A DNA stretch of 64,000 nucleotides from Cellulomonas marina (GCF_900111925.1 NZ_FOKA01000001.1:186001-250000), one strand, 5' to 3'. Counted from the stretch's first letter, positions 8,125 through 18,472 are shown. The notes: generated by a model not told the origin, from the letters alone. Program-made: numbers and translations.

Positions 8125-9828
8125 TCAGCCGCGCAGCTCGAGGTAGCGGGCGATGAGGGCCTTCGTCGACGGGTCCTGGGACTCGAGCGCCGCCGTGTCG
8201 CCCGCGACCGCCGGGGCGATCTCCTGGGCGAGCTTCTTGCCCAGCTCGACGCCCCACTGGTCGAAGGAGTCGATGCCCCAGACGACGCCCTCGACGAACG
8301 TGATGTGCTCGTAGAGCGCGATGAGCTGGCCCAGCACCGACGGCGTGAGGGCCGGGGCGAGGATCGACGTCGTCGGGCGGTTCCCGCTGAAGACCCGCGC
8401 GGGGACGACGTGCTCGGCGGTGCCCTCGGCGCGCACCTCGTCGGCCGTCTTGCCGAACGCGAGGGCCTTCGTCTGCGCGAAGAAGTTGGCCAGGAAGAGG
8501 CCGTGCACGTCGGCGTCGCCGTCCTGCAGGGGGTGGGCCGGGTTGGCCACGGCGATGAAGTCCGCCGGGATGAGGCGCGTGCCCTGGTGGATGAGCTGGT
8601 AGAAGGCGTGCTGGCCGTTGGTGCCGGGCTCGCCCCAGAACACCTCGCCCGTCTGCGTGGTGACGGGGGAACCGTCCCAGCGCACGGACTTGCCGTTGGA
8701 CTCCATGGTGAGCTGCTGCAGGTACGCCGGGAAGCGGTGCAGGTACTGCGCGTAGGGCAGCACCGCATGGGTGTGGGCGTCGAGGAAGTTGACGTACCAG
8801 ACGTTGAGCAGACCCATGAGGACGGGCACGTTGCGCTCGAGCGGCGTGGTGCCGACGTGCTGGTCGACGGCGTGGAAGCCGGCGAGGAATTCGCGGAAGG
8901 CGTCGGGGCCGATGGCGACGGCGAGCGACGTGCCGATCGCCGAGTCGACGGAGTAGCGGCCGCCCACCCAGTCCCAGAAGCCGAACGCGTTGTCGGGGTC
9001 GATGCCGAAGTCGGCGACCTTGTCCAGGGCCGTGGAGACGGCGACGAAGTGCTTCGCGACGGCGCCGGAGCGGGCGGCGTCCTCGTCGTCGATGGCACCG
9101 GCGGCCAGCAGGCCCTCCCAGAGCCAGGCACGGGCCAGCCGCGCGTTGGTCAGCGTCTCGAGGGTGGTGAAGGTCTTCGAGGCGACGATGAACAGCGTCG
9201 TCGCCGGGTCCAGGTCCTCCGTCGTCTCCGCGATGTCCGTGGGGTCGATGTTGGAGACGAACCGGACCTCGAGCCCGTCCTGGACGTAGGGCTTCAGCGC
9301 CTCGTACGCCATCACCGGGCCGAGGTCGGAGCCGCCGATGCCGATGTTGACGACCGTGCGGATGCGCTCACCGGTCACCCCGGTCCAGGAGCCGGACCGG
9401 ACGGCGTCGGCGAACGCGAAGACCTTCGTCAGCACCGCCTGGACGTCGGCGTCGACGTCCTGGCCGTCCACCTCGAGCGGAGGCGTGGCCCCCGGCGGGC
9501 GGCGCAGCGCCGTGTGCAGGACGGCCCGGTCCTCGGTGACGTTGATGTGCTCGCCGCCGAGCATCGCGTCGAGCCGCCCGACGAGGCCCACCTGATCGGC
9601 GAGGGCGAGCAGGTGCTCGAGCGTCTCGTCGGTGACGAGGTTCTTCGACAGGTCGACGTGCAGGTCGGCCAGCGGCAGGCTCAGCCGCTCCGCCCGGCCG
9701 GGGTCGGCGTCGAACCAGGCGCGCAGGTCCGGGGCGAGGGCGTCCCGGTGCGCCGTCAGGGCGGCCCACGCCGCGGTGGTCGTCGCGTCGACGGGGGCGG
9801 GCTGGCTGGGGCGGGTCTCGCTGGGCAC
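8125..9828 (-). CDS. pgi: Glucose-6-phosphate isomerase
   Basis: Pgi interconverts glucose 6-phosphate and fructose 6-phosphate in the cytoplasm. The protein is 567 aa, close to the usual 550. Both family signatures are present: [18 protein letters not shown] and [15 protein letters not shown]. The sugar-phosphate site [20 protein letters not shown] is also intact. The GTG start at 9828 is fixed by GAGGAG five bases upstream; the frame continues upstream but is low complexity. It is monocistronic, with a terminator at 8066-8104 shared with the convergent amidohydrolase. Confidence 0.97.
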   Translation of the reverse strand: MPSETRPSQPAPVDATTTAAWAALTAHRDALAPDLRAWFDADPGRAERLSLPLADLHVDLSKNLVTDETLEHLLALADQVGLVGRLDAMLGGEHINVTEDRAVLHTALRRPPGATPPLEVDGQDVDADVQAVLTKVFAFADAVRSGSWTGVTGERIRTVVNIGIGGSDLGPVMAYEALKPYVQDGLEVRFVSNIDPTDIAETTEDLDPATTLFIVASKTFTTLETLTNARLARAWLWEGLLAAGAIDDEDAARSGAVAKHFVAVSTALDKVADFGIDPDNAFGFWDWVGGRYSVDSAIGTSLAVAIGPDAFREFLAGFHAVDQHVGTTPLERNVPVLMGLLNVWYVNFLDAHTHAVLPYAQYLHRFPAYLQQLTMESNGKSVRWDGSPVTTQTGEVFWGEPGTNGQHAFYQLIHQGTRLIPADFIAVANPAHPLQDGDADVHGLFLANFFAQTKALAFGKTADEVRAEGTAEHVVPARVFSGNRPTTSILAPALTPSVLGQLIALYEHITFVEGVVWGIDSFDQWGVELGKKLAQEIAPAVAGDTAALESQDPSTKALIARYLELRG

Positions 9829-10001
9829 GGTGCTCCTCGGGCGGTGGGCTGGGGGCGGTGGCGGGTCGTCCTCTACCGTAGTGACCTCGGCCGTCACCCG
9901 GCGGTCGGGCGGCGGGGACCCCGCGGCGCGTGGGGGCCGGCCCGCTGAGGACGCGCGGTCCCCGGTTCCCCGGTCCGGGGGAGGCGGGGCAGGATCGGGG
10001 G

Positions 10002-10379
10002 ATGAGCACCGGCACGCGCACCCCCGTCCTCGCCCGACCCGGCGCCTCGGCCGTCCGCGGCCCGTGGCCCGCCCTGCCGACAGCCGCACCGGCGGCGGCG
10101 ACCCTCGTCGTCGGGTTCGCCGTCGCGCAGGGCACGGGGGTGCGGGCGCTCGGCGGTGCGGTCCTCGTGGCCGGGTTCGCCTGGTGCGCGTGGCGCGCGC
10201 AGCCCGTCGCCGGCACCGCCCGCGTGTCGCTGGCCGCGCTGCTGGGGATCGCCTGCTTCGTCGGGTCGCACCTGCTCGCGCCGCACGTCGGCGCGTGGCC
10301 CGCGGTCGTCCTGGTCGCGGCCGTGCTGGCGGTCGGGACGGTGCTGCTGGTCGACGCGAAGGCGCACGGGCGGCGCTGA
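10002..10379 (+). CDS. Small four-helix membrane protein, function unknown
   Basis: This is a 125-aa protein with a short polar N terminus and four hydrophobic segments (about residues 28-45, 50-65, 72-90 and 96-115), ending in a charged tail KAHGRR. There are no recognisable catalytic motifs. The ATG at 10002 follows a purine-rich GATCGGGGG, and the upstream part of the frame is low complexity. It sits between pgi (divergent) and the DUF3039 gene. I do not recognise a family; a small integral membrane protein common in Micrococcales is as far as the sequence goes. Confidence 0.65.
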   Translation: MSTGTRTPVLARPGASAVRGPWPALPTAAPAAATLVVGFAVAQGTGVRALGGAVLVAGFAWCAWRAQPVAGTARVSLAALLGIACFVGSHLLAPHVGAWPAVVLVAAVLAVGTVLLVDAKAHGRR

Positions 10380-10453
10380 CCGGGGTGGTGCGCCGGCAGC
10401 CCGACGGGGGCGGCGGCACGATCCCCGCACCCGGGCGCGTCGGAGGCCCGACG

Positions 10454-10459
10454 TAGACT
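10454..10459 (+). promoter_or_regulatory. Putative -10 box TAGACT, leaderless start
   Basis: TAGACT ends 7 nt before the ATG at 10467. No Shine-Dalgarno site lies in between. The spacing fits a transcript starting at the initiation codon. Confidence 0.55.
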
Positions 10460-10466
10460 CGTCGGC

Positions 10467-10844
10467 ATGAGCGACCCCTTCCCGCCGAGCAGCCCGAGCG
10501 CCGATCCCGACCGCCTCTCGGACCCCTCGACGGGGTCGTCGACGGGCCTGCTGGAGCGCCCGGAGACGCAGGACGTCGAGCCGGGCGACCACGAGCGCTT
10601 CGCGCACTACGTGCGCAAGGAGAAGGTCATGGAGTCCGCCCTCTCCGGCAAGCCCGTCGTCGCCCTGTGCGGCAAGGTCTGGATCCCGGGGCGGGACCCG
10701 CAGAAGTTCCCCGTGTGCCCGGTCTGCAAGGAGATCTACGAGGGCCTGCGCCCGCCGGCCGACGAGGGCGGCGGCGAGGGTGGTGCCGGCGGGACCGGTG
10801 GGTCCGGCGGGGGCCGCCGCTGGGGCTTCGGCCGCGGTCGGTGA
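10467..10844 (+). CDS. DUF3039 domain protein
   Basis: This is a 125-aa actinobacterial protein of unknown function. The conserved core, at residues about 40-95, includes [32 protein letters not shown] and [14 protein letters not shown]. Three cysteines (one in LCGK and a CPVC pair) suggest a metal-binding knuckle. The C terminus is a Gly-rich tail ending in GFGRGR. It overlaps the following helicase gene by 4 nt (GTGA), so the two are translationally coupled, and a nucleic-acid-related role next to the helicase is plausible but inferred. Confidence 0.85.
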   Translation: MSDPFPPSSPSADPDRLSDPSTGSSTGLLERPETQDVEPGDHERFAHYVRKEKVMESALSGKPVVALCGKVWIPGRDPQKFPVCPVCKEIYEGLRPPADEGGGEGGAGGTGGSGGGRRWGFGRGR

Positions 10845-12682
10845 GCGGCGCCCCCCACCCCTCGTCCGCCCCGCACGCCTCTCCCTCCGCCGCCTCCAGC
10901 CTGCCGCCGGCCTTCCCGGCGCGGGCGCCCTGGGGGACGGCGGGTCGGCTGCGCGCGTGGCAGGCCGAGGCGCTCGAGCAGTACCGCTCCCGGCAGCCCC
11001 GGGACTTCCTGGCCGTCGCCACCCCCGGCGCCGGCAAGACGACCTTCGCGCTGCGCCTGGCCACCGAGCTGCTGGCCGCGGGGACCGTCCGGCGCCTGAC
11101 CGTCGTGGCCCCCACCGAGCACCTCAAGCACCAGTGGGCGGACGCGGCCGCGCGGGTCGGCATCCGGCTCGACCCGAACTTCCGCAACGCGCAGGGCCGG
11201 CACGGGCACGGGTTCGACGGGGTCGCGGTGACGTACGCGCAGGTGGCGACGAAGCCGGCCCTCCACGCCGCGCGGACCGTGGCCGAGCGCACCCTCGTCG
11301 TGCTGGACGAGGTCCACCACGGCGGCGACGCGCTGAGCTGGGGCGACGCCATCCGGGAGGCGTTCGAGGGCGCCACGCGGCGGCTGTCGCTGACGGGCAC
11401 GCCGTTCCGGTCGGACACCGCGGCCATCCCGTTCGTCACCTACGCGCCGGACCGCCAGGGCATCCGGCGCAGCGTGGCCGACTACTCCTACGGCTACGGC
11501 GACGCGCTGCGCGACCACGTCGTGCGGCCCGTGATCTTCCTGTCCTACGGCGGGTCCATGCGGTGGCGCACGAAGGCCGGCGACGAGGTCGCGGCGCGGC
11601 TGGGCGAGCCGCTGACGAAGGACCTGACGGCGCAGGCCTGGCGCACCGCGCTGGACCCCGAGGGCGAGTGGGTCCCGAGCGTGCTGGCCGCCGCGGACCG
11701 GCGGCTCACGGAGGTGCGCCGCGCGGTGCCCGACGCGGGCGCGATGGTCATCGCGACCGACCAGACCGATGCCCGCGCGTACGCCGGTCACCTGGCACGG
11801 CTCACCGGGACGAGCCCGACCGTGGTGCTCTCCGACGACGACGGGGCCAGCGCCCGTATCGAGGAGTTCTCCCGCGGGGACGGCCGCTGGCTCGTCGCCG
11901 TGCGGATGGTCTCCGAGGGCGTGGACGTGCCGCGGCTGGCCGTCGGCGTGTACGCCACGAGCGCCTCGACGCCGCTGTTCTTCGCGCAGGCCGTCGGGCG
12001 GTTCGTCCGTGCGCGCAAGCGGGGGGAGACGGCCTCGGTGTTCCTGCCGAGCGTCGCGCCGCTGCTGGCGCTGGCGCACGGCCTCGAGATCGAGCGCGAC
12101 CACGCGCTGGACAAGGAGCCGTCCGCCGGCGAGGGCGCCGAGGGGTGGAGCCCCGAGGACGCGCTGCTGGCCGCGGCCAACCAGGACCGGAAGGGCTCCG
12201 ACGAGCTGGGTCCCGACGGGAAGCCGGGCGCCTTCCAGGCGCTGGAGGCGCAGGCGTCGTTCGACCGCGTCCTCTTCGACGGCGGCGAGTTCGGCACGGG
12301 CGCCGAGGTCGGCTCCGACGAGGAGCAGGACTTCCTCGGGCTGCCCGGGCTGCTCGACGCCGACCAGGTGACCACCCTGCTGCGGCAGCGGCAGGCCGAC
12401 CAGGTGGCGGCGCGGCGGGGGCGCGGCGCTGCGCGGTCCGCCGGGGGCGGGGCCGCGGCGGACGTGCCGATGGAGGAGATGGACCACCGCAAGCAGGCGG
12501 AGCTGCGCAAGGAGCTGGCGCAGCTCGTGGGTGCGTGGGCTCGCAAGAGCGGGCAGCCGCACGGCAGCGTCCACGCCGAGCTGCGGCGTCGGTGCGGAGG
12601 CCCGGAGGTCGCGCTGGCGGACCCGGTGCAGCTCGCGAAGCGGGTCTCCATGCTGCGGGACTGGTTCGTCGGCAAGCGTTGA
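10841..12682 (+). CDS. DEAD/DEAH-box helicase (SF2)
   Basis: This 613-aa protein is a superfamily 2 ATP-dependent helicase or translocase. Walker A is ATPGAGKTTFALRLA (Lys66), motif II is VVLDEVHHGG (DEVH), motif III is SLTGTPFRSD, and motif VI is FFAQAVGRFVRAR. The C-terminal 150 residues are charged with no recognised domain, and a short Gly-rich linker precedes them. The GTG at 10841 overlaps the stop of the DUF3039 gene, giving a two-gene operon. The closest general class is the UvrB/RecG-like restriction-type helicases often annotated simply as DEAD/DEAH helicase. Substrate and pathway are unknown. Confidence 0.88.
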   Translation: MSGAPHPSSAPHASPSAASSLPPAFPARAPWGTAGRLRAWQAEALEQYRSRQPRDFLAVATPGAGKTTFALRLATELLAAGTVRRLTVVAPTEHLKHQWADAAARVGIRLDPNFRNAQGRHGHGFDGVAVTYAQVATKPALHAARTVAERTLVVLDEVHHGGDALSWGDAIREAFEGATRRLSLTGTPFRSDTAAIPFVTYAPDRQGIRRSVADYSYGYGDALRDHVVRPVIFLSYGGSMRWRTKAGDEVAARLGEPLTKDLTAQAWRTALDPEGEWVPSVLAAADRRLTEVRRAVPDAGAMVIATDQTDARAYAGHLARLTGTSPTVVLSDDDGASARIEEFSRGDGRWLVAVRMVSEGVDVPRLAVGVYATSASTPLFFAQAVGRFVRARKRGETASVFLPSVAPLLALAHGLEIERDHALDKEPSAGEGAEGWSPEDALLAAANQDRKGSDELGPDGKPGAFQALEAQASFDRVLFDGGEFGTGAEVGSDEEQDFLGLPGLLDADQVTTLLRQRQADQVAARRGRGAARSAGGGAAADVPMEEMDHRKQAELRKELAQLVGAWARKSGQPHGSVHAELRRRCGGPEVALADPVQLAKRVSMLRDWFVGKR

Positions 12683-12863
12683 CGGCACCGACGACTTCGC
12701 ACCCCGGTGACCGGGCTTGTGGGGTCGCGAGCCGTCCCCAGGGGAGGGCTGTGGACGGCTGACCTGCAGGAACACCCGATCGTGCGACTTCCGCGGTGCT
12801 GACCGGTCGGCGTAGCGTTCTCGTACAGGCGTTCTACTGCTGCTGCCGAGGGAGGTGCTGCGC

Positions 12864-15851
12864 GTGTACGAGGAGCTGTTGTCCGCCTTCGGGAACGCGC
12901 GGGCCGCTCTCGGCGATGTGGGGGCACGGGCCGGGCATGCGGAGGCGTTGACGCGGGCGCAGCGCCAGCACGTGCTGTCGCTGTTCCAGGCGGTGTCGGG
13001 GGCGACGGCGGCGGCGCGGGCGGTGTGGATCGCGGCCGACTCGAAGCTGACGCCGAAGGGAGTCGGGGACAGGTCGGCGGCGGAGGGGATCGCCGGGCGG
13101 GACCGGGTCGGGCTGCCGGAGGCCACGCGGCAGGAGCGGCAGGCCGGTGCGGTGGAGGCCGCGCCGGTGTTCGGGGCGGCGGTGGCCGCGGGGGTGCGGT
13201 CCGAGGCGCACCTGGATGCGTTGGCCGGGGTCCTGGCTTCGGCGTCGGAGCAGGTCAAGGCCGTGCTGACCTCGGTCGAGGGGCAGGCGGAGCTGACGGA
13301 CCTGGCCGGGCAGGTCGACCCGGCCCGGTTCCGGCGGGAGCTGCTGCAGAAGGCCGCCGAGATCGACGCGCCCGCCGTGGAGACCCGGTACCAGGCCCGG
13401 CACCGGGCCCGGTACCTGCACCTGGTCGACACCGACATGGGTACCCAGGTCAAGGGGTGCCTGGACCCCGGCGCGGGCACCGCGCTGCGACGGGCGCTGG
13501 AGCTGACCCGGCAGATCCCGGGCGCGGACCGCACCAGCGGGCAGGCGATGGCCGACGCGTTGGAGGCGCTCGCGCGGGCGGCGCTGGCGGAGAAGAGGGG
13601 CGGCCCCTCGGGTGCCTCGGTGCGTCCGCACCTGACCCTGCTGACCGACCTCACCACCTACACCACGGTGATCGACGGGCTGCGCCGACGCGACGAGGCC
13701 CGCGACTGCCAAGACACGCGGAGCGTCGTCGGTGCGCCCGTGGCGTGCACCGAGGACCTGCCCGACGTCGACGTGCTCGGGCCGATCCTGACCGGGCTGA
13801 CCCCCGTCGTCGACGACGACGGGCACGTCCTGGCGCCGAGCCTGGTGGGTCGGATCCTGTGCGACGTCGACTTCGCGGCGCTGGTGATCGGGCCGGACGG
13901 GCAGCCCACCGAGCTGGGCCGCGAGGAGCGCCTCTTCACCGGGGGTCAGCGGCGCTGCATCATCGTGCGGGACCAGTCGTGCCGTTTCCCCGGGTGCGAG
14001 GTCCCCGCCCGCTGGTGCGAGGTCCACCACATCCGCTGGTGGGCCCGCGACAACGGCGAGACGGACATCGAGAACGGAATCCTGCTGTGCACCCGGCACC
14101 ACCACGAGGTGCACCGCGCCGACCTCACCATCACCCGCCTCACCGACTCCACGGATCGACGACCGGGGCGCGTGAAGGCGACCCGGCTGCGGCCGGCGGC
14201 GTACGAGTTCCGGGCACCCGACGGACGCCTCGTCGGGCATCAGGCACGTTCGATCTCCGAGCCCACCCTGGCACGACACGTTCGCGCAGCCGTGGCCGCG
14301 GACGAGGCTCGTGTCATCGCGATGCCGCGGTCCCTGCTGCGGGAGCTCGTGTCGAGCGCCCCCGCCGGCTCAGACGGTGAGGTGCACCGTCGGGAGGCCG
14401 GGCTCGTCGGCCGACAGCCGGCGGGCGACGCGAGGGAGCTCGGCGCGGGACTCCTGGTGGCGACGAGTCGCCCGGCGGACGCCCTCGGCGCCGGTCCACC
14501 CCGGCTGGACCTCCCCGTCGACGACGAGGGGCTCGAGCAGCGGCCGCATGCCGTCCGCGGGCTGCCAGGCGACGACGGCCTCGTCGCGACCGGAGACGAC
14601 GACCTCCTCGGTCGCACGGCCGTGGGCGTCGAGGCGGCGTGCGGCTGTCTTGCGCCCGCCCTGGGAGGCCTTCGAGGCCGACGCCTTGGCGACGGGCTCG
14701 AGCTCGCCGGAGGCGCCCTCGCGAGCGACGAGCTTGTAGACCATGCCGCAGGTGGGGTGCCCCGAGCCGGTGACGACCGAGGTGCCGACGCCGTAGCTGT
14801 CGACCGGCGCGGAGGCCAGCGCGGCGATGGCGTACTCGTCGAGGTCCGAGGTCACGACGATCTTCGTCGACGTGGCGCCCGCGGCGTCGAGCTGCGCGCG
14901 GACCTCGTGGGCGAGCACGCCGAGGTCGCCGGAATCGAGGCGGACCGCCCCGAGCGGCGCATCGCCGGCCGCGGCCAGCGCGTGGCGGACGCCCTGCGCG
15001 ACGTCGTAGGTGTCGACCAGCAGCGTGGTGCCGGCGCCCTGGGAGGCGACCTGGGCGGCGAAGGCCCCACGCTCGTCGTCGTGAAGGAGGGTGAAGGCGT
15101 GCGCCGCGGTGCCGATGGTCGGCAGGCCCCAGCGGCGGCCGGCCTCGAGCAGGGACGTCGCGGCGAACCCACCCACCACGGCGGCGCGGGCGGCGGCGAC
15201 GGCGGCCTCCTCGTGCGCGCGGCGGGCACCCATCTCGAGGCACGGGCGGTCACCCGCGGCCGTGGTCATGCGGCTGGCTGCCGAGGCGATGGCGGAGTCG
15301 TAGTTGAGGATGGACAGCACGAGCGTCTCGAGGATGACCGCCTCGGCGAACGTGCCCTCGACGACGAGGACGGGCGACGCCGGGAAGAACGCCTCGCCCT
15401 CGGCGTACCCGTGGACCGTGCCGGTGAAGCGGTAGCCGGCGAGGTGGTCGAGCGTCAGGGCGTCGACGACGTCGGCCTCCTCGAGCCACGACAGCTCGGC
15501 GTCGCCGAAGCGGAACCGCTCGATCGCCTCCAGCACACGGCCCGTGCCGGCGAGCACGCCGTAGCGCCGGCCGGCCGGGAGCCGGCGCGTGAAGACCTCG
15601 AAGACGCAGCGGCGGTGCGCGGTGCCGTCGGCCAGCGCGGCCTGGAGCATCGTGAGCTCGTAGCGGTCCGTCATCAGCGCCGTCGACGCGGGGTGGGCCA
15701 TGCGGGCAACCTACCCAGCCGGGCGGGGGCCGCACCGCCGGCCGTCCTCCGGACGGAGGGCACGGGCCGACCTAGACTCGGCCCGTGCCGGCGTCCATCG
15801 CTCCCGAGGAGGTCGCCGAGGTCTCGGCCGTCACCGCCGACGCCTGGGTGA
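12864..15851 (+). CDS. HNH endonuclease with DUF222; frame runs on antisense to pncB
   Basis: Residues 1 to about 500 form an actinobacterial DUF222-HNH protein (13E12-repeat type). The DUF222 helical region contains LARKLTD-like segments and [17 protein letters not shown]. The HNH core is [17 protein letters not shown], then [14 protein letters not shown]. Family members usually stop shortly after this, about position 14365. Here no stop follows, and the frame stays open to 15851, covering all of pncB on the other strand. The extra 490 residues look like antisense low complexity, so the natural end was probably lost by mutation or a frameshift. The start is the GTG at 12864, 8 nt after GAGGGAGG. 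Whether the long product is made is unknown. Confidence 0.75.
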   Translation: MYEELLSAFGNARAALGDVGARAGHAEALTRAQRQHVLSLFQAVSGATAAARAVWIAADSKLTPKGVGDRSAAEGIAGRDRVGLPEATRQERQAGAVEAAPVFGAAVAAGVRSEAHLDALAGVLASASEQVKAVLTSVEGQAELTDLAGQVDPARFRRELLQKAAEIDAPAVETRYQARHRARYLHLVDTDMGTQVKGCLDPGAGTALRRALELTRQIPGADRTSGQAMADALEALARAALAEKRGGPSGASVRPHLTLLTDLTTYTTVIDGLRRRDEARDCQDTRSVVGAPVACTEDLPDVDVLGPILTGLTPVVDDDGHVLAPSLVGRILCDVDFAALVIGPDGQPTELGREERLFTGGQRRCIIVRDQSCRFPGCEVPARWCEVHHIRWWARDNGETDIENGILLCTRHHHEVHRADLTITRLTDSTDRRPGRVKATRLRPAAYEFRAPDGRLVGHQARSISEPTLARHVRAAVAADEARVIAMPRSLLRELVSSAPAGSDGEVHRREAGLVGRQPAGDARELGAGLLVATSRPADALGAGPPRLDLPVDDEGLEQRPHAVRGLPGDDGLVATGDDDLLGRTAVGVEAACGCLAPALGGLRGRRLGDGLELAGGALASDELVDHAAGGVPRAGDDRGADAVAVDRRGGQRGDGVLVEVRGHDDLRRRGARGVELRADLVGEHAEVAGIEADRPERRIAGRGQRVADALRDVVGVDQQRGAGALGGDLGGEGPTLVVVKEGEGVRRGADGRQAPAAAGLEQGRRGEPTHHGGAGGGDGGLLVRAAGTHLEARAVTRGRGHAAGCRGDGGVVVEDGQHERLEDDRLGERALDDEDGRRREERLALGVPVDRAGEAVAGEVVERQGVDDVGLLEPRQLGVAEAEPLDRLQHTARAGEHAVAPAGREPAREDLEDAAAVRGAVGQRGLEHRELVAVRHQRRRRGVGHAGNLPSRAGAAPPAVLRTEGTGRPRLGPCRRPSLPRRSPRSRPSPPTPG
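14370..15701 (-). CDS. pncB: Nicotinate phosphoribosyltransferase
   Basis: PncB makes nicotinate mononucleotide from nicotinate, PRPP and ATP in the Preiss-Handler route to NAD. The 443-aa protein shows the typical N terminus [16 protein letters not shown], the segment [20 protein letters not shown], the phosphate-binding [18 protein letters not shown] and the C-terminal [11 protein letters not shown]. It is complete, from ATG at 15701 to TGA at 14370. A leaderless -10 box lies just upstream. The divergent neighbour is clpS, the same arrangement as pncB1 (Rv1330c) and clpS (Rv1331) in M. tuberculosis. Its whole length is overlapped antisense by the open frame of the HNH gene. Confidence 0.95.
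   Translation of the reverse strand: MAHPASTALMTDRYELTMLQAALADGTAHRRCVFEVFTRRLPAGRRYGVLAGTGRVLEAIERFRFGDAELSWLEEADVVDALTLDHLAGYRFTGTVHGYAEGEAFFPASPVLVVEGTFAEAVILETLVLSILNYDSAIASAASRMTTAAGDRPCLEMGARRAHEEAAVAAARAAVVGGFAATSLLEAGRRWGLPTIGTAAHAFTLLHDDERGAFAAQVASQGAGTTLLVDTYDVAQGVRHALAAAGDAPLGAVRLDSGDLGVLAHEVRAQLDAAGATSTKIVVTSDLDEYAIAALASAPVDSYGVGTSVVTGSGHPTCGMVYKLVAREGASGELEPVAKASASKASQGGRKTAARRLDAHGRATEEVVVSGRDEAVVAWQPADGMRPLLEPLVVDGEVQPGWTGAEGVRRATRRHQESRAELPRVARRLSADEPGLPTVHLTV
15708..15713 (-). promoter_or_regulatory. Putative -10 box TAGGTT for pncB, leaderless
   Basis: On the minus strand TAGGTT ends 6 nt before the ATG at 15701. It is back to back with the clpS -10 box 60 bp away. Confidence 0.55.
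15773..15778 (+). promoter_or_regulatory. Putative -10 box TAGACT for clpS, leaderless
   Basis: TAGACT ends 6 nt before the GTG at 15785. No ribosome binding site intervenes. It is the same hexamer as upstream of the DUF3039 gene. Confidence 0.55.
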
Positions 15852-16072
15852 CCATCGTCTGGAACGACCCCGTCAACCTCATGAGCTGGGTGACGTTCGT
15901 GTTCGAGGAGTACTTCGGCTACCCGCGCAGCAAGGCCGAGCGGCTCATGCGCCAGGTGCACGAGGAGGGGCGGGCCGTCGTCTCGGCGGGGGCACGGGAG
16001 GCCATGGAGGTCGACGTCCAGGCCATGCACGGGTACGGGCTGTGGGCGACGCTGCAGCGCGGGGGCGACTGA
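15785..16072 (+). CDS. clpS: ATP-dependent Clp protease adaptor ClpS
   Basis: ClpS delivers N-degron substrates to ClpAP or ClpCP. The 95-aa protein has the signature [20 protein letters not shown], which contributes the hydrophobic pocket and the Asn-Asp pair that binds the substrate alpha-amino group. The Clp-binding helix [19 protein letters not shown] follows, and the end [15 protein letters not shown] is standard. The start is GTG at 15785, set by a leaderless promoter. Its stop overlaps the ATG of the DUF2017 gene by one base (TGATG), so they are coupled. Confidence 0.95.
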   Translation: MPASIAPEEVAEVSAVTADAWVTIVWNDPVNLMSWVTFVFEEYFGYPRSKAERLMRQVHEEGRAVVSAGAREAMEVDVQAMHGYGLWATLQRGGD

Positions 16073-16797
16073 TGCGCGACTTCCGGCGCGAGCGGGACCA
16101 CTTCGTCGCGCGGCTCGACGCGACCGAGCGCCAGGTGGTCGGCGGCGTGCTGGCCGATGTCGCGTTCCTCCTCGGGGCGCAGGCCGGGCCGGACGGCGGC
16201 CCGCTGCTGCCCGACGAGGCCCGGGCGCTGCGGTCCGGGGCCGACGGCGGCGGGGCGGGAGGCGGCGCGGGTGCGCCCGACGAGGCTCGGCTGCCGGACT
16301 GGAGCACCGAGGCCGTGCCGGTGCCCGACGACCCGGCGGTCCGCCGGCTGCTCCCCGACGCCTCGCCGGACGAGCCCGAGGTGGCGGCCGAGTTCCGGCG
16401 GCTGACCGAGGCGGACCTGCGTGCGACGAAGATCACGCGGCTCGTGCGGCTGTTCCGCGCGGTCGTCCGGGGGACCGACGGCTGGGCCGAGGGGGACCTC
16501 GTGGTCGCCCCGGCGGACGCGGCTGAGGTGGCCGCGGCGCTGACCGACGTGCGCCTGGTGCTGGCCGACCGGCTCGGGCTCGAGACGGACGCGCAGGTCG
16601 ACGCGCTCTACGCCGAGCTGGACGGCCGGGCCGCCGACCGGGCCCGGCGGTGGCGCGCCCGCGGTGGCCGGGACCGGCCGACCGCGGAGGAGGAGGCGGC
16701 CGAGCGGTCGCAGCGGGCGCTCGGTGCGGTGTACGGCGCGCTGACCTGGTGGCAGGAGACGCTCGTCACGCTGCTCAGCTGCGAACGGCGTCGGTAG
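16072..16797 (+). CDS. DUF2017 family protein
   Basis: This 241-aa protein belongs to a family (DUF2017) that is almost always next to clpS in actinobacteria, as with Rv1332. It starts [15 protein letters not shown] and is mainly helical and charged, with EFRRLTEADLRATKITRLVR in the middle and GALTWWQETLVTLL near the end. A Gly/Ala-rich linker lies around residues 58-75. No catalytic motif is seen. The conserved coupling with ClpS suggests a role in regulated proteolysis, which is inference. It ends in TAG, one of few non-TGA stops here. Confidence 0.85.
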   Translation: MRDFRRERDHFVARLDATERQVVGGVLADVAFLLGAQAGPDGGPLLPDEARALRSGADGGGAGGGAGAPDEARLPDWSTEAVPVPDDPAVRRLLPDASPDEPEVAAEFRRLTEADLRATKITRLVRLFRAVVRGTDGWAEGDLVVAPADAAEVAAALTDVRLVLADRLGLETDAQVDALYAELDGRAADRARRWRARGGRDRPTAEEEAAERSQRALGAVYGALTWWQETLVTLLSCERRR

Positions 16798-16804
16798 CCG
16801 CGTC

Positions 16805-16810
16805 TAGCCT
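16805..16810 (+). promoter_or_regulatory. Putative -10 box TAGCCT for murI, leaderless
   Basis: TAGCCT ends 6 nt before the GTG at 16817. It begins 8 bases after the DUF2017 stop codon. Confidence 0.5.
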
Positions 16811-16816
16811 CGGGGC

Positions 16817-17632
16817 GTGAACGACGCCCCGATCGGCATCTTCGACTCCGGGGTCGGGGGGCTGACCGTGGCGCGGGCCGTCCTCGACCAGCTGCCCCAC
16901 GAGTCCACCCTCTACATCGGCGACACCCTCAACACGCCCTACGGCACCAAGCCCCTGGCGGCCGTGCGCGCCTTCGCGCTGGAGGTCATGGACGACCTCG
17001 TCGACGCCGGGGTGAAGATGCTGGTCATCGCGTGCAACACGGCCTCGTCGGCGGTGCTGCGGGACGCCCGGGAGCGGTACACGCTGCGCCGCGGCATCCC
17101 CGTGGTCGAGGTCGTGCTGCCCGCCGCACGCCGGGCGGTCGCGGCGACGCGCACGGGCCGGATCGGCGTCATCGCCACGCAGTCCACCGTGGACAGCCGC
17201 GCCTACGACGACGCCTTCGCCGTCGCCCCGGGCGTCGAGCTCGTCACCCGCGCCTGCCCGCGCTTCGTCGACCTCGTGGAGGCCGGCGTGACCTCGGGTC
17301 CGCAGGTCCTGGAGCTCGCGCGGGAGTACCTCGCGCCCGTCCGGGCCGCCGACGTCGACACGCTCGTGCTGGGGTGCACGCACTACCCGCTGCTGACCGG
17401 CGCCATCTCCTACGTCATGGGGGACAGGGTCACGCTCGTCTCGTCCGCCGAGGAGACGGCCAAGGACGTGTACCGGACCCTGGTCAAGCACGACCTGGAG
17501 CGCGACCCCGAGGCGGGCCCGCCCCGCCACCGGTTCCTCGCGACGGGGGAGCCGCTGTCGTTCCAGGTGCTCGCGCGCCGGTTCCTCGGGCCCGAGGTCG
17601 AGCTCGTCGAGCCGCGCGGGGCGCTCCGATGA
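16817..17632 (+). CDS. murI: Glutamate racemase
   Basis: MurI converts L-glutamate to D-glutamate for peptidoglycan. The 271-aa protein has the N-terminal [18 protein letters not shown] and both catalytic cysteines, Cys73 in VIACNTASS and Cys187 in LGCTHYPLL. Length is standard. It is the first of a run of plus-strand genes with 4-nt overlaps (murI, MBL; then rph, rdgB, ABC-F). The order murI, MBL hydrolase, rph, rdgB matches Rv1338-Rv1341 in M. tuberculosis. Confidence 0.96.
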   Translation: MNDAPIGIFDSGVGGLTVARAVLDQLPHESTLYIGDTLNTPYGTKPLAAVRAFALEVMDDLVDAGVKMLVIACNTASSAVLRDARERYTLRRGIPVVEVVLPAARRAVAATRTGRIGVIATQSTVDSRAYDDAFAVAPGVELVTRACPRFVDLVEAGVTSGPQVLELAREYLAPVRAADVDTLVLGCTHYPLLTGAISYVMGDRVTLVSSAEETAKDVYRTLVKHDLERDPEAGPPRHRFLATGEPLSFQVLARRFLGPEVELVEPRGALR

Positions 17633-18417
17633 GGCTCACCGTCCTCGGCTGCGCGGGGTCCTTCCCGTCGGCGGACTCCGCGGCGTCGAGCTACCTCGTC
17701 CAGGCCGAGGATGCCGAAGGGCGCACGTGGCACGTGCTGCTCGACCTGGGCAACGGCGCGCTGGGCCCGCTCCAGCGCTACGGCGACGCGGAGGCGCTGG
17801 ACGCGGTGGCCATCAGCCACCTGCACGCCGACCACGCCGCCGACCTGCTCGTCCTCAGCGTGCTGCGCAAGTACCGGCCGGGCGGGTCCCTCCCGCCCGT
17901 CGACCTGTACGGGCCGCGCGGGACGCAGAAGTGGTTGGCGCGGCTCGCGGACAAGGACCCCGGCGTGGACGCCTCCGGCATGTTCACGCTGCACCGCTGG
18001 GAGCCGGGCGAGCCGGTCCGCGTCGGACCCCTGCTGCTCGAGCCGTTCCCGGTGCTCCACCCCGTCCCCGCGTTCGGGGTCCGGGTGACGGGGCCGTCGG
18101 ACCTCGACCCGGACCGCACGGTCACCCTGGCGTACTCGGGGGACACCGACGAGTGCCCGGGCCTGGACGCCCTGGCGGACGGCGCCGACCTGCTGCTGTC
18201 GGAGGCGGCGTACCTCGAGGGGCGCGACGACGCCGTGCGCGGGGTGCACCTGACGGGCCGGCGGGCCGGCCTCGCGGCCGCGCGCGCCGGGGTGCCGCGA
18301 CTCGTGCTCACGCACGTCCCGGCGTGGAACGACCCCGCGGAGACGCTGGCGGAGGCGACCGCCGTCTTCGACGGCGAGGTCGCGATGGCCGTCCCGGGCG
18401 CCGTCCACGTCCTCTAG
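17629..18417 (+). CDS. MBL-fold metallo-hydrolase (Rv1339-like)
   Basis: This is a 262-aa metallo-beta-lactamase-fold hydrolase of the RNase Z-like branch. It begins [20 protein letters not shown]. The metal motif is HLHADH at residues 64-69, and later ligands lie in [13 protein letters not shown] and LVLTHVPAW. The position between murI and rph matches M. tuberculosis Rv1339, which has been reported as an atypical cAMP phosphodiesterase. That activity is a reasonable hypothesis here, but the sequence alone does not set the substrate. The ATG overlaps the murI stop by 4 nt (ATGA), so it is coupled to murI. Confidence 0.88.
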   Translation: MRLTVLGCAGSFPSADSAASSYLVQAEDAEGRTWHVLLDLGNGALGPLQRYGDAEALDAVAISHLHADHAADLLVLSVLRKYRPGGSLPPVDLYGPRGTQKWLARLADKDPGVDASGMFTLHRWEPGEPVRVGPLLLEPFPVLHPVPAFGVRVTGPSDLDPDRTVTLAYSGDTDECPGLDALADGADLLLSEAAYLEGRDDAVRGVHLTGRRAGLAAARAGVPRLVLTHVPAWNDPAETLAEATAVFDGEVAMAVPGAVHVL

Positions 18418-18460
18418 CCCGGACGGATGCTGGCGGCGGGGTCGTGTCGGGGGGTCCCGT

Positions 18461-18466
18461 TAGTCT
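18461..18466 (+). promoter_or_regulatory. Putative -10 box TAGTCT for rph, leaderless
   Basis: TAGTCT ends 6 nt before the ATG at 18473. No Shine-Dalgarno site is present. Confidence 0.5.
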
Positions 18467-18472
18467 CGACGC

